In this document: one piece after another, positions 9,705 through 18,684 of the stretch
Layout of the letters: each line of letters opens with the position of its first letter
Position numbering within the stretch: the first letter of the stretch is position 1
Assembly (NCBI RefSeq): GCF_014650755.1
Contig: NZ_BMVO01000029.1
Coordinates: 1-64,000 of the forward strand
Reading direction: 5' to 3'
Length of the DNA: 64,000 nucleotides
Source of the DNA: Streptomyces chryseus
Lineage (GTDB): Bacteria > Actinomycetota > Actinomycetes > Streptomycetales > Streptomycetaceae
Notes under the pieces: generated by a model
Database searches by the model: none
Told to the model about the DNA's origin: nothing
The model's input: the letters and a program-made list of their open reading frames with translations, nothing else
Program-made: the position numbers and the translations under genes

Positions 9705-10053
9705 GGGGTGGGTCCCTTCGAGCATGCGGATACGGGTACGGATTGGGCCAGGTCAGCCTACCGCCGGGCGGGGGGCGGCGCGGGGTGGCAGGGCGCGGGT
9801 GTTCGTCGGGGGCCGTCTCGGGGGGGGCGCGGGTGTGGGGCGAGCGTGCGCAGTGCCTGCGCCCCTCTTGCCGGTCCTGCGCCTCTGAGCTGTCACCTGA
9901 GGTGCCCGGTGGCCGCGGTGCGGCGGCGCACTCCGGGCGAGGGGGTGGGGCGGGGGCCGCTGCGCGAGGCATTTCCCCCACCCGCCCCTTCCCAGAACTG
10001 GCGGCGGGCCACAGGCGTCGCGTGCTCGGGGCTTCGGCGCCTCGGCCCGTGTG
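9705..10053. other. Intergenic region, no gene seen
   Basis: 349 bp between the Trm112 gene and manB. It has G-rich homopolymer runs and the string TTTCCCCCACCCGCCCCTTCC (about 9971-9990), which resembles a pyrimidine-rich motif scattered between genes in many Streptomyces genomes. No credible ORF or clear promoter was found. Confidence 0.5.
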
Positions 10054-11427
10054 TCAGGCGCGGATCAGGGCCAGGGCCTCGTCTCGGGTTCTCGTCATCG
10101 TGGGCTCGTCCCTCGCCTCTACGTTCAGGCGCAGCAGGGGTTCCGTGTTCGACGGGCGGAGGTTGAACCACCAGTCCGCCGCGGTGACCGTCAAGCCGTC
10201 CAGTTCGTCGATCGTGATGCCGTCGCGGCCGGCGTACGCCGCCTTGACCGCCGCCATGCGGCCCGCCTGGTCGTCCACCGTGGAGTTGATCTCGCCGGAG
10301 CCCGCGTAGCGGTCGTACTCCGCGACGAGGCCCGACAGGGTGCCGTCCTGGCCGCCCAGGGCCGCGAGGACGTGGAGGGCGGCGAGCATGCCGGTGTCCG
10401 CGTTCCAGAAGTCCCGGAAGTAGTAGTGCGCCGAGTGCTCGCCGCCGAAGATCGCGCCGGTACGGGCCATCTCCTCCTTGATGAAGGAGTGGCCGACGCG
10501 GGTGCGGACCGGCGTGCCGCCGTGTTCCCGTACGACCTCGGGGACCGACCACGACGTGATCAGGTTGTGGATGACCGCGCCCTCACCCCCGTTGCGGGCC
10601 AGTTCGCGCGCGGCGACGAGGGCCGTGATCGCGGACGGGGAGATGCCCTCGCCGCGCTCGTCCACGACGAAGCAGCGGTCCGCGTCGCCGTCGAAGGCCA
10701 GGCCGAGGTCGGCTCCGGTCTCGAGGACCTTCGCCTGGAGGTCGACGAGGTTCTTCGGGTCGAGCGGGTTGGCCTCGTGGTTCGGGAAGGTGCCGTCCAG
10801 CTCGAAGTAGAGGGGCACCACGGTCAGCGGCAGGGGTGCGAAGACCGTGGGGACCGTGTGGCCGCCCATGCCGTTGCCCGCGTCGACCACGACCTTGAGG
10901 GGGCGCATCGCGGAGAGGTCGACCAGGGACAGCAGATGGGCCGCGTAGTCCTTCAACGTGTCACGCCGCGTGAGGGTTCCGGTCCGGCCCGTCGTGGGTG
11001 CGGCCGGCGTCGTCGACCACTCCTCCACCAGGGCGCGGATCTCCGCGAGGCCGGTGTCCTGCCCCACCGGGGCCGCTCCCGCCCGGCACATCTTGATGCC
11101 GTTGTACTGCGCGGGGTTGTGCGACGCCGTGAACATCGCGCCCGGCAGCCCCAGGTGCCCGGAGGCGAAGTACAGCTGGTCGGTCGAGCAGAGGCCGATC
11201 TCCGTCACGTCCACCCCGCGCGCCGCCGCCCCGCGGGCGAACGCCCGGGAGAGCCCGGGCGACGAGGGGCGCATGTCGTGCCCGGTGACGATCGCGTCGG
11301 CCCCCGTCACCTGGGCGAAGGCGGCTCCGAACAGCTCGGCCAGCGACTCGTCCCACTGGTCGGGGACCACTCCGCGCACGTCGTACGCCTTGACGATCTG
11401 CGACAGATCAGCCCGCTCAGCAGCCAC
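10054..11427 (-). CDS. manB: Phosphomannomutase/phosphoglucomutase
   Basis: Converts mannose-6-phosphate to mannose-1-phosphate (and often the glucose equivalents). The 457-residue alpha-D-phosphohexomutase has the phosphoserine loop TASHNP near residue 100, the magnesium loop DGDADR near 247, the sugar-specificity loop GGEHSAHYYF near 327 and the phosphate-binding loop RPSNTEPLLRLNVEA near 430, so all four domains are present. With manA and the guanylyltransferase-like gene at 23428 it would complete GDP-mannose synthesis for protein mannosylation and envelope glycans. Confidence 0.95.
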   Translation of the reverse strand: MAAERADLSQIVKAYDVRGVVPDQWDESLAELFGAAFAQVTGADAIVTGHDMRPSSPGLSRAFARGAAARGVDVTEIGLCSTDQLYFASGHLGLPGAMFTASHNPAQYNGIKMCRAGAAPVGQDTGLAEIRALVEEWSTTPAAPTTGRTGTLTRRDTLKDYAAHLLSLVDLSAMRPLKVVVDAGNGMGGHTVPTVFAPLPLTVVPLYFELDGTFPNHEANPLDPKNLVDLQAKVLETGADLGLAFDGDADRCFVVDERGEGISPSAITALVAARELARNGGEGAVIHNLITSWSVPEVVREHGGTPVRTRVGHSFIKEEMARTGAIFGGEHSAHYYFRDFWNADTGMLAALHVLAALGGQDGTLSGLVAEYDRYAGSGEINSTVDDQAGRMAAVKAAYAGRDGITIDELDGLTVTAADWWFNLRPSNTEPLLRLNVEARDEPTMTRTRDEALALIRA

Positions 11428-11501
11428 GGCCAGCCCCTCCTGAAGTCCTGTTGGTCGGCCCTGAGGCTACCCGCACGGACCAGAGGTGCCTTCTGGGGCT
11501 T

Positions 11502-11873
11502 TCAGTCCGGGGAGCGCAGGACACGCAGATGACCGCGGCGCGCGACCTCCATCGGGTCCGCGGCGCGTGCCCCGCCGCCGGCTTCCGCAGCGCGCTCGTG
11601 CGGCCTGGCGGCCTCACGCACAGCGTTGGCCAAGGCTTCGAGATCATCACCGCTGGGGTGGGAGGGCGCGGAGCCGTCGACGAGCCGCAGGACCTCCCAG
11701 CCGCGCGGCGCGGTCAGCCGATCCGAGTGCTCGGCGCACAGGTCGTAACAGTGGGGCTCGGCATAGGTGGCGAGCGGGCCGAGGACTGCGGTCGAGTCCG
11801 CGTAGACGTACGTCAGTGTCGCGACGGCAGGGCGGCCGCACGCGGTGCGCGAACAGCGACGTACAGGGCTCAC
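11502..11873 (-). CDS. DUF3499 family protein
   Basis: The core reads PVRRCSRTACGRPAVATLTY, followed by DSTAVLGPLATYAEPHCYDLC, with four cysteines and a histidine that probably bind zinc. This is the actinobacterial DUF3499 family of unknown function. A GTG start at 11873 gives 123 residues; it has no ribosome binding site but a TACCGT -10 box eight bases upstream, consistent with leaderless expression. The frame stays open to 12008, so a start about 20 residues earlier is possible. It is divergent from a zincin-like gene, an arrangement I remember as conserved. Confidence 0.78.
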   Translation of the reverse strand: MSPVRRCSRTACGRPAVATLTYVYADSTAVLGPLATYAEPHCYDLCAEHSDRLTAPRGWEVLRLVDGSAPSHPSGDDLEALANAVREAARPHERAAEAGGGARAADPMEVARRGHLRVLRSPD

Positions 11874-12179
11874 GAGGTTGGACGGTACCGCACTCTTGAG
11901 CGGGCCGCGACGACTCTCCCCCACGTCACTCCACCGTGTCGCGCGTCTCACCTCGTCCCTGCGGCCCCGTGCGCAACTGGCCTGACCTGCGCGGAGACCG
12001 GCGGACACCGTCCGTCACCGGCCCGCCACCAGTCGCCACTTGGGGCAAATGCCGTCAAGCGATGCGAGATCGACGGTCGCGTACCGGCGTGAATTCGAGC
12101 CCAACCTTGGCTGGAATGCTCAATATGCGACATGCCGCTCGCCGTCCCTCCGGCGCCGTACCGCCGCCTCGATGAGGGC
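11874..12179. other. Divergent promoter region, no gene seen
   Basis: About 300 bp separate DUF3499 from the zincin-like gene. TTGACG occurs on the minus strand near 12056, but no paired -10 is convincing. Short promoters close to each start codon (TACCGT for DUF3499, TACCCT for the zincin-like gene) are the only clear signals. Confidence 0.4.
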
Positions 12180-12185
12180 TACCCT
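12180..12185 (+). promoter_or_regulatory. -10 box for a leaderless start
   Basis: TACCCT ends six bases before GTG at 12192, the geometry of Streptomyces leaderless promoters. No clear -35 is visible. Confidence 0.5.
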
Positions 12186-12191
12186 GCGTCA

Positions 12192-12659
12192 GTGATGGAC
12201 AGTCCCGTACCTCCCCTCCCCACCGGCCCGGGGCCGCGGCGCCGCGACCGGCACGGCCGCGGCATGCGCGGGCCGGTGGCACCGCCGCAGGTGCCCCTCT
12301 CGACCAGCAGGGCCGCGGCCTTCGGCGACCTCGTGCAGGACTCGGTCGAGCGCCTGGAACGGCGGTGGCCGCAGCTCGCCGAGGTCGATTTCCTCGTACT
12401 CGACGTGCCGCCCGCGGGCGGCGACGACTCCGACGGCTGGGGCTCCGAGTCCGTCCCGCTCGGCGGGATGATCGCCGCGACCAGCGCCCATCCGGCGCGG
12501 ATCGTCATCTACCGGCGGCCCGTCGAGATCCGGACCAAGAGCCGGGACGAGCGTGCCATGTTCGTGCACGAGATCGTCGTGGAACAGGTCGCGGAACTGC
12601 TCGGCCTGGCACCCGAGTCCGTCGATCCGCGGTACGGGGACGGAGAGGCGGACGGCTGA
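12192..12659 (+). CDS. Zincin-like metallopeptidase family protein (degenerate motif)
   Basis: This 155-residue protein starts GTG-ATG (VMDSPVPPLP); the start is set by the TACCCT box immediately upstream and lack of a ribosome binding site. Residues 25-150 resemble the minimal zincin family (PF06262): RAAAFGDLVQDSVERL, VDFLVLDVPPAG, RIVIYRRPVE. The place of the HExxH zinc motif reads VHEIVVEQVAELLG, so the first His-Glu remains but the second His is replaced. It may bind metal weakly or have lost protease function. Divergent from DUF3499; convergent with the DUF5719 gene. Confidence 0.75.
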   Translation: MMDSPVPPLPTGPGPRRRDRHGRGMRGPVAPPQVPLSTSRAAAFGDLVQDSVERLERRWPQLAEVDFLVLDVPPAGGDDSDGWGSESVPLGGMIAATSAHPARIVIYRRPVEIRTKSRDERAMFVHEIVVEQVAELLGLAPESVDPRYGDGEADG

Positions 12660-12688
12660 CGCCGGTTCACCCCTGCGGGGCACGGGTG

Positions 12689-12704
12689 GCGCCCGCGCGG
12701 GCGC
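12689..12704. terminator. Possible terminator palindrome
   Basis: A perfect 16-bp GC palindrome (GCGCCCGC/GCGGGCGC) lies in the 60-bp gap between convergent genes. It has little room for a loop, so terminator function is only likely by position. Confidence 0.4.
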
Positions 12705-12719
12705 GCCCGTACCGCCCGG

Positions 12720-14264
12720 TCAGTCGTCCAGTACGGACAGGTCCTGTTCCGCCTCCGGCACCGAGACCGTCCCGCGGTCGTCCGGCATCGTCTGCACGGT
12801 GAACATCGGGACGCCGTCCTCGGGCAGTTCGAGCGAGCGCGACGCGTGGACCGGGCCGCCGGACTGCGGTTCGACCGTCAGCGCGTACGCGCCCTTGAGC
12901 CCCGACGGCACCGGCGGCTTCGTCACCGCGAGGGTCGTCCCCGCCGCGACCTTGTACGTCTTGACCACGGGCTCCCCGCCGCCGCTGCCCGCCGAGGCGG
13001 TGACCTTGACCTCGGCCGCCTCGCCCGGCGCGGTCAGCGAGAGCACCGAGCCCTTCGCCCTGTTGTCCGCCACCGTGGCCCGGTCGCCCACCTGCCCGGT
13101 CGCCGGGATGTACGCCACCTCCTCGGCGGCGCCCTTGCCGCGCACCACGCGCAGCGCGGCGACCACCGGGGTGGGGCTGTCCTGGGCGGCCGGGCTCAGG
13201 AACAGGGAGCCCGCCTCGCCCTTGGTGACGTCCGCCAGGTCGACGGCCATCGACATCCCCGCCTTGACGTGCAGGTTCTCGTGTCCGGCGGGGGTGATCG
13301 TGCCGGTCGGGCCGGCCAGGCGCACCTTGAGGTCGGCGTCCTCCTCACCCGGCGCGAACACCACCAGGCGTACGGACGTCGCGTCCGCCGGGATGCCGGG
13401 CAGCACCGCGCTGCCGGACGCCTCGGCGGAGGCGGGCAGCCAGTCGCTGCCGCCCTCCTCGTCGACGGCCTGGACGACGGCGCCGACGCGGCCGGTGCGG
13501 GTGGTGACGTGGACGGTCACGTTCTCGGCGCGGTCGGCGCTCAGCGTCGACAGCAGTACGGGCACGCTGGACCTGGCCGGGACCGTGATGCCCTCCCCCG
13601 CGTCCGACTCCAGGACGCCGTCCTTGCCGTACAGCTGGATGTCCGCGACGGCGGCGGTGTCGTCGGGGTTGGTGAGGTGCACGTAGTCCAGCCGGTCGTC
13701 GGCGGTGCTCGCGCCCGGGAACCAGAAGCTGGTGTCGGGCGGCGTGCAGCTGACCCCGAGCAGGCCCCGGCCCTGGCCGGCGGTGACCTTGGTGCTCTGC
13801 TGCGCGGTCCAGCCGGGGGCCAGGAGCCCGTCGGCCGAGCCGACGAGGGCGGGCGCCTCGGCGGTGTTCGCCTCGGCCGTCACGGGCTTGCCCGGCTCCT
13901 TCAGGGAGAGGACCGGCTTGCTCGCGCCCTTGCCGGCGGCCCTGTCCTTGTCCTTCTTCTTGTCCTTGCCGTCGTCCGCGGCCGCCAAGGTCGCGTCGGT
14001 GGGGACGAGTTCGGCCGAGCCCGCCTTCGCGTCGGCGCCGCCCTTGCCCGCCGGGGTGAACGACGTGTAGGCCGTCTCCGCCAGGTCGGACGAACTGGGC
14101 GCCGGGCACAGCAGGCTGGAGCGCTCCACGGGCATCCGCGCCGGGGTCCGCGCGTCGGCGGCGGTCGTGGTCGTGGCGCCGTCCGGCGCGGAGACCACGG
14201 CGAACCCGGTGACCGCGGCCAGGGCGGTGGCGGCGGCGATCAGGGAGAGGGTGGTGCGGTTCAT
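12720..14264 (-). CDS. DUF5719 family secreted/membrane-anchored protein
   Basis: This 514-residue protein starts MNRTTLSLIAAATALAAVTG and has an N-terminal signal or anchor helix. A Lys/Asp-rich linker (about residues 75-110) is followed by repeated beta-type segments such as VSCTPPDTSFWFPGAST near 173, SVPVLLSTLS and VRLVVFAPG, typical of the actinobacterial DUF5719 family. It overlaps the upstream glycosyltransferase gene by ATGA, so the two are translationally coupled; DUF5719 proteins are found next to this glycosyltransferase and whiB across Streptomyces. Function is unknown, but an extracytoplasmic role in the same envelope process is likely. Confidence 0.82.
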   Translation of the reverse strand: MNRTTLSLIAAATALAAVTGFAVVSAPDGATTTTAADARTPARMPVERSSLLCPAPSSSDLAETAYTSFTPAGKGGADAKAGSAELVPTDATLAAADDGKDKKKDKDRAAGKGASKPVLSLKEPGKPVTAEANTAEAPALVGSADGLLAPGWTAQQSTKVTAGQGRGLLGVSCTPPDTSFWFPGASTADDRLDYVHLTNPDDTAAVADIQLYGKDGVLESDAGEGITVPARSSVPVLLSTLSADRAENVTVHVTTRTGRVGAVVQAVDEEGGSDWLPASAEASGSAVLPGIPADATSVRLVVFAPGEEDADLKVRLAGPTGTITPAGHENLHVKAGMSMAVDLADVTKGEAGSLFLSPAAQDSPTPVVAALRVVRGKGAAEEVAYIPATGQVGDRATVADNRAKGSVLSLTAPGEAAEVKVTASAGSGGGEPVVKTYKVAAGTTLAVTKPPVPSGLKGAYALTVEPQSGGPVHASRSLELPEDGVPMFTVQTMPDDRGTVSVPEAEQDLSVLDD

Positions 14265-17200
14265 CGGTTGGTGCTCCCGTCGGGACGCTGCTCGGGCTCG
14301 TTGCCGTCGGCGTAGGGCTGGGGGGGCTGCTGTCCGTAGCCGTAGGGGTCGTACTCGCCCTCCTGGTACGGGTCGGCCGCCTGGTACTGGCCCTCCGTGT
14401 ACTGGCCCTCCGTGTACTGGCCCTCCGTGTACTGGCCCTCCGTGTACTGGTCGCCCTGGTACGGGTCGCCCTGGTACGGGTCGCCCTGGTACTGCCCGCC
14501 GTCGCCGTACTGACCGTCGCCGTACTGGCCGGCCGCCTGGTACGGATCGGCCTGGTACTGCTCGCCGCCGTAGCCCTGCTGCTGCTCCTCGTGGCCGCCG
14601 TACTGCTGCTGTGTGTACTCGGCGCCCGCGTACGACTGCGCGTCCCACTCGCCGTACTGCTGCTGCGGCACGGAGGCGTACACGGCGGTCTCGTCCTGCT
14701 CCGCCGACGGCTCGCCGTACGGGCCGGCCGCGACCGGCGGGGCGGGGGGCCCCTCTCCGGTCCCCTCCTGCGCGTCCGCCCCGGGGGCGTCCGCCTGCGC
14801 CGCCGCGCGCAGCCTGCGCGCCCTGCGGCCCTCGCCCGCGACCGGCTGCGCGGGCACCTCGTACTCCTCCTCAGGCAGGTCGTCGTCGACCTCCCGGCGG
14901 CGGCCCGGCAGGGCCAGCACCACGAGGAGCAGCGCGAGGCCCACCTGGGTCCAGATCCACACGGTGTGGGTGACGGGGGCCTCGTAGGTGAGGTCGAGGC
15001 GGCCGCCGCCGGTGGGCAGTTCGAAGCCCTGCGCCCAGCCGTCGACGGTCTTCTTCACCAGCACGCGGCCGTCGAGCGTGGCCTGCCAGCCCTCGGCCGC
15101 CGAGTCCGCGATGCGCAGGACGCGGCCCGCCTCGCCGGCGGGGATCCTCGTGTGCGCCTCGACCGGGCTCGACGCGACGGACAGCGGCTCGCCGCCCTCC
15201 TTGCCGGAGACGATCGTGGCCCGCGCGACCTGGCGGTCGACGCGCCACAGCGCGCTGCCGTCGAGCTGGCTCAGCCGGCTCAGGCCGGGCGTCGAGTCGA
15301 GGACGCGGCTCATGGAGCGCGGCGCCCCGTCGCGTACGAGGACGTACCGGACGGCGTAGCCGCCGAGCTGGTCGGCCTGGTCGGCGCCGGAGCCCGCGAC
15401 CAGGTTGGAGACGATCTTGTCGAGCCGCGGGCTGCTGCCACCCGCCTCGGCGAGCTCGCCGTCGCCCAGGCGCGCACCGGAGCCGCGTACGAGCGTGTAC
15501 GAGACCTTCGCGGCCGACGTGCCGCCGAGGACCAGGGTCCGGGCCTGGTCACGGGTGCCGCTCTCCTCCGCGACGAACGCCGGTACCTGCACCGGGTCGC
15601 GGCGCTCCAGCGGTCCGGCGGCGCCGCCGATCATCCAGCCGGCGGCGGCGAGCAGCGGTCCGGCCGCGGCGGCGAAGGCGATCAGGACGGCGACGGGCTG
15701 GCGCCAGCCGAAGCTCTGGGTGGCGACGCGTTCGCGCGCGCCGTCCGCGCCGAGAACGGTGGCGCCGATGAGCGCCAGGCCGTAGACGAGGGTCGCGGGG
15801 CCGGCCCAGCCGCCTTCGGTGCTGTTGGTGAACACGGCGAAGAGGAGGGAGACGATCGCCACCACCCACGCCGTGCGGATGGGATACGTCCGCTCACCGC
15901 GCAGCAGGGCCGCCAGCGCCGTGAGGACGATGCCGATGAGCAGCAGCCCGCCCGCCGCCTTGGGGCCGCCGGGGCTGGTGCCGAGCAGGTCGAGTGCGCC
16001 GGCCGGGCCCGTACCGAAGTCGAGGCCCGCCTCGCGGAAGAAGGCGGAGGGGCTGGTGAGGAGCGTGAGCGACCAGGGGGCGAGCATCAGCACGGGGGTG
16101 CCGAGCGCGGCGAGGAAGCGCAGTCCGTACGCCGTGATGTCGCCGCGCCGCAGCACGAGTACGCCGATGCCGAGCACCAGGGCGATCGGCCACACGACGG
16201 GCGTGAACGCCGTCGCGACGGTCAGCAGGAGCGCGTACGCCCAGACGGCGCGCCAGCCGGAGCGTCCGCCCCCGGCGCGCAGCCCGCTCGCGGAGACGGC
16301 GCACCGGGCGATGAGCGGCAGCAGGACGGCGAGGACCGCCGTGCCGAGCCGCCCGGTGGCGAGGGCCCCGGTGGCGGCGGGCAGGAAGGCGTACGCGACG
16401 GCCGCCCAGGCGCGCAGCAGCCGGGACTCGACGAGCGGTCGCGAGACGAAGTACGCGGTGAGGCCGGCCAGTGGCACCGAGCAGACCAGCAGCACGGTGA
16501 GGGCGAGCCCGGTGGAGCCGAGGAAGACGGCCGACAGGGCGGCGAGCACGGCGAGGTAGGGCGGCGCCGTCTGGGTGCCGCCGGTGCCGATGGGGTGCCA
16601 GACGTCGGCGTACCGCGACCAGAGGCCGGACACGTCGTCGGGCGCGGGCAGCAGCGCGCCGCCGGCGAGAGCGCCGCCGCCGAGCAGGCCGCGGCAGGCG
16701 ACGAGCGACACGAGGAGGAGCAGGAGGAAGAGCACGGGGCCCGGCTTGCGGGCGATCCGCTTCAGCCGGGCGAACTGCTCGATCTCCATGTAGTCGGCGT
16801 CGTCGCCACCGGGGCCGGACTCGACGACGCCGTGCCGCGAGCCCGCCGATTCGGGCTCGGAGCGGGAGCCGAAGCCGGCCGCGATCTGTTCGACGGTGGC
16901 TCTGACGGTCGCACCGGTCGGCGGGAAGAGCGGCCGCAGTTCGCTCGCTTCGACCTTGCCCTTTCCGCGCCGCTTCCTGGCCGCGAGGATCTTGCCGGGG
17001 CGCAGCAGGGTGCCCATCAGGCCGGTGACCTCGTCGACCGCCTGTCCGGGGACCTTGCCGAGGAGGTAGGCGAGCGTGCGAAGCAGCGTGCCGAGGACGA
17101 GGCGCAGCATGACGTACGGCAGGGCGGCGCCCCGCGCGTTCACGAGCATCGCGTAGACGGCGCCCGCCTTGTCGACGCGGTGCGGGTTGGCGACGGAGCG

Positions 17201-18058
17201 GCCGGCGCAGTCAATGGGCCGGCGCTCGCGGGCGGACGCCTCGGCGTGCCGCAGTACGGCGTCGGGGGCGACCAGGACGCGGTGGCCGGCGGCGTGGGCG
17301 CGCCAGCACAGGTCGACGTCGTCGCGCATGAGGGGCAGCCTGCGGTCGAAGCCGCCGAGCTCTTCCCAGACGTCGCGGCGGATCAGCATGCCGGCGGTCG
17401 ACACGGAGAGTACGGAGCGGACCTGGTCGTGCTGGCCCTGGTCCTGCTCGCGTCGGTCGAGGCCGGTCCAGCGGCGGCCGCTGTTGGCGATGGAGACGCC
17501 GACTTCGAGCAGCTGCTTGCGGTCGTACCAGCCACGGAGTTTGGGACCGACGATCGCGGCGTGCTCGTCGGAGTCGGCGACGCGCAGGAGTTCGGCGAGG
17601 GCGTCCGGCTCGGGGGCGCAGTCGTCGTGCAGCAGCCACAGCCACTGCACCGGTTCGCCGTGCGGGAGTTCGGGCATGTCGTACGCGTCGTCGCGCCACG
17701 ACCTGCTCACCGGGTCCCAGCCGCTGGGGCGCTTGAGGTAGGGGAGTTCCTCGGGGGTGAGGACCTGGGCGGTACGGACCGCCTCGTCGACGGCCGTGCC
17801 GAAACCGGAGCGGCGTGCCAGGTGCAGCACGCGGTCGGCTCCGAGGGCCTCGGTGACGAGTTCGGCGGATTCGTCCGCGCTGCCGGTGTCGGCGGCGACG
17901 ACGGTCTGTACGGGGCGTTCCTGCCCCAGAAGCCCGGCGAGCGCGTCGGGCAGCCAGCGCGCGCCGTCGTGGGAGACGAGCACGGCGGTGACGACATGCC
18001 GGGGGAACTCGGGAGCGGCCGCCGCGTACGGCGCCGACGTTTGGCTGTGCACGGACAT
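14261..18058 (-). CDS. Large family 2 glycosyltransferase with multi-spanning membrane domain
   Basis: This 1265-residue protein starts MSVHSQTSAPYAAAAPEFP. Residues 20-300 form a GT2 domain (VTAVLVSHDGARWLPDALAG, acceptor loop WLLHDDCAPEPD, later LPLMRDDVDLCWRAHAAGHRV). Residues about 500-860 contain a dozen or more membrane helices, followed by an extracytoplasmic region (865-1100), a last helix near 1105-1122, and a cytosolic tail ending in about 170 residues of Tyr/Gln/Gly repeats. The layout suggests a polymer glycosyltransferase or arabinosyl/rhamnosyl-type envelope enzyme; the sugar is unknown. Alternative starts extend upstream, but MSVHSQ begins the recognisable protein. Coupled to the DUF5719 gene, next to whiB. 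Confidence 0.87.
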   Translation of the reverse strand: MSVHSQTSAPYAAAAPEFPRHVVTAVLVSHDGARWLPDALAGLLGQERPVQTVVAADTGSADESAELVTEALGADRVLHLARRSGFGTAVDEAVRTAQVLTPEELPYLKRPSGWDPVSRSWRDDAYDMPELPHGEPVQWLWLLHDDCAPEPDALAELLRVADSDEHAAIVGPKLRGWYDRKQLLEVGVSIANSGRRWTGLDRREQDQGQHDQVRSVLSVSTAGMLIRRDVWEELGGFDRRLPLMRDDVDLCWRAHAAGHRVLVAPDAVLRHAEASARERRPIDCAGRSVANPHRVDKAGAVYAMLVNARGAALPYVMLRLVLGTLLRTLAYLLGKVPGQAVDEVTGLMGTLLRPGKILAARKRRGKGKVEASELRPLFPPTGATVRATVEQIAAGFGSRSEPESAGSRHGVVESGPGGDDADYMEIEQFARLKRIARKPGPVLFLLLLLVSLVACRGLLGGGALAGGALLPAPDDVSGLWSRYADVWHPIGTGGTQTAPPYLAVLAALSAVFLGSTGLALTVLLVCSVPLAGLTAYFVSRPLVESRLLRAWAAVAYAFLPAATGALATGRLGTAVLAVLLPLIARCAVSASGLRAGGGRSGWRAVWAYALLLTVATAFTPVVWPIALVLGIGVLVLRRGDITAYGLRFLAALGTPVLMLAPWSLTLLTSPSAFFREAGLDFGTGPAGALDLLGTSPGGPKAAGGLLLIGIVLTALAALLRGERTYPIRTAWVVAIVSLLFAVFTNSTEGGWAGPATLVYGLALIGATVLGADGARERVATQSFGWRQPVAVLIAFAAAAGPLLAAAGWMIGGAAGPLERRDPVQVPAFVAEESGTRDQARTLVLGGTSAAKVSYTLVRGSGARLGDGELAEAGGSSPRLDKIVSNLVAGSGADQADQLGGYAVRYVLVRDGAPRSMSRVLDSTPGLSRLSQLDGSALWRVDRQVARATIVSGKEGGEPLSVASSPVEAHTRIPAGEAGRVLRIADSAAEGWQATLDGRVLVKKTVDGWAQGFELPTGGGRLDLTYEAPVTHTVWIWTQVGLALLLVVLALPGRRREVDDDLPEEEYEVPAQPVAGEGRRARRLRAAAQADAPGADAQEGTGEGPPAPPVAAGPYGEPSAEQDETAVYASVPQQQYGEWDAQSYAGAEYTQQQYGGHEEQQQGYGGEQYQADPYQAAGQYGDGQYGDGGQYQGDPYQGDPYQGDQYTEGQYTEGQYTEGQYTEGQYQAADPYQEGEYDPYGYGQQPPQPYADGNEPEQRPDGSTNR
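14385..14500 (-). repeat. 15-bp tandem repeats coding for QYTEG and YQGDP units
   Basis: Four identical 15-bp units (TACTGGCCCTCCGTG on the plus strand, 14385-14444) are followed by about three related units containing GGGTCGCCCTGGTAC. They are in frame with the glycosyltransferase and encode tandem EGQYT and then GDPYQ repeats in its C-terminal tail; copy number probably varies between strains. Confidence 0.9.
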
Positions 18059-18171
18059 CGGGGTACGGGCCCTCCGGCCGGGGTCCGGGGGTCGCCCCCC
18101 GGAAGGCTGCTGTCTGACTGCGTCGACGCGCGCGACCCTTGGGGGCGTTGATGCGTCTCGGACAGCGCCCC

Positions 18172-18177
18172 ACACTA
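18172..18177 (-). promoter_or_regulatory. Possible -10 box for the glycosyltransferase-DUF5719 operon
   Basis: TAGTGT on the minus strand, about 115 bp before the start codon. A GC hairpin (TCCGGGGG/CCCCCGGA, near 18085-18105) lies in the resulting leader. No strong -35 is seen. Confidence 0.3.
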
Positions 18178-18316
18178 ACGGCTGGGCAACACAACGGTCC
18201 GCCGCCTGCGGCCTGGGGCCGGGCGACGGACCGGTTGATACGTGCACGCTTGTGCCATTTGATCGGTAAGCGCCGAGTGCGACTGTCGGGGTGCGACCGG
18301 GTTTGACGGTTCGCAG

Positions 18317-18580
18317 TCAGACGGCCGCCTTTTTCAGTCGCCGGCGTTCGCGCTCGGACAGACCGCCCCAGATACCGAACCGTTCGTCGTTGGAGAGCGC
18401 GTACTCAAGGCATTCCGAGCGGACTTCACAGGCGAGGCAGACCTTCTTGGCCTCGCGGGTCGATCCGCCCTTCTCGGGAAAGAAGGACTCGGGGTCGGTC
18501 TGTGCGCACAGGGCGCGCTCCTGCCAGCCGATTTCCTCGTCTGCGTCCTCGACCAGCAGTTGCTGGAACAGCTCGGTCAT
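18317..18580 (-). CDS. whiB: WhiB sporulation regulator
   Basis: This 87-residue protein starts MTELFQQLLVEDADEEIGWQ. It carries the four cluster-binding cysteines Cys25, Cys48, Cys51 and Cys57 (CX2C then CX5C), the turn GIWGG and the basic DNA-binding tail SERERRRLKKAAV. This is the archetypal Wbl protein with an oxygen/NO-sensitive [4Fe-4S] cluster; in Streptomyces it works with WhiA to switch aerial hyphae to sporulation septation. Sequence and position between the glycosyltransferase and cysteine dioxygenase/cofD fit whiB itself and not a paralog. GAGGGG precedes the ATG. A good promoter lies about 75 bp upstream. Confidence 0.96.
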   Translation of the reverse strand: MTELFQQLLVEDADEEIGWQERALCAQTDPESFFPEKGGSTREAKKVCLACEVRSECLEYALSNDERFGIWGGLSERERRRLKKAAV

Positions 18581-18654
18581 GTGCGCCCCTCGTCTGTCTT
18601 TTGCAGTCCCCGTGATGTAGTCGTTGCCGTTTTCGGCCGAACGACACGAGTGAA

Positions 18655-18684
18655 ATTACAAGTGTGCGGATCCGAGGCAGTCAA
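18655..18684 (-). promoter_or_regulatory. whiB promoter candidate
   Basis: On the minus strand TTGACT (18679-18684), an 18-nt spacer and TGTAAT (18655-18660) make a good housekeeping promoter. GACAC pentamers, resembling the WhiA recognition core, occur at 18643-18647 by the predicted start site and at 18763-18767 upstream. Confidence 0.6.

Noticed and set aside
9893..10552. 219-codon minus-strand frame overlapping the end of manB
   Set aside because: It is out of frame with manB over most of its length and consists of Arg/Pro/Gly-rich shadow sequence.
14385..14500. Regular short repeats that could suggest a CRISPR array
   Set aside because: Units are contiguous 15-mers in frame with a protein, with no spacers.
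14591..18151. 1186-codon open frame on the plus strand, antisense to the glycosyltransferase
   Set aside because: It is made of low-information Arg/Gly/Ala/Glu-rich sequence typical of the antisense frame of high-GC coding DNA; the minus-strand protein has clear domains.
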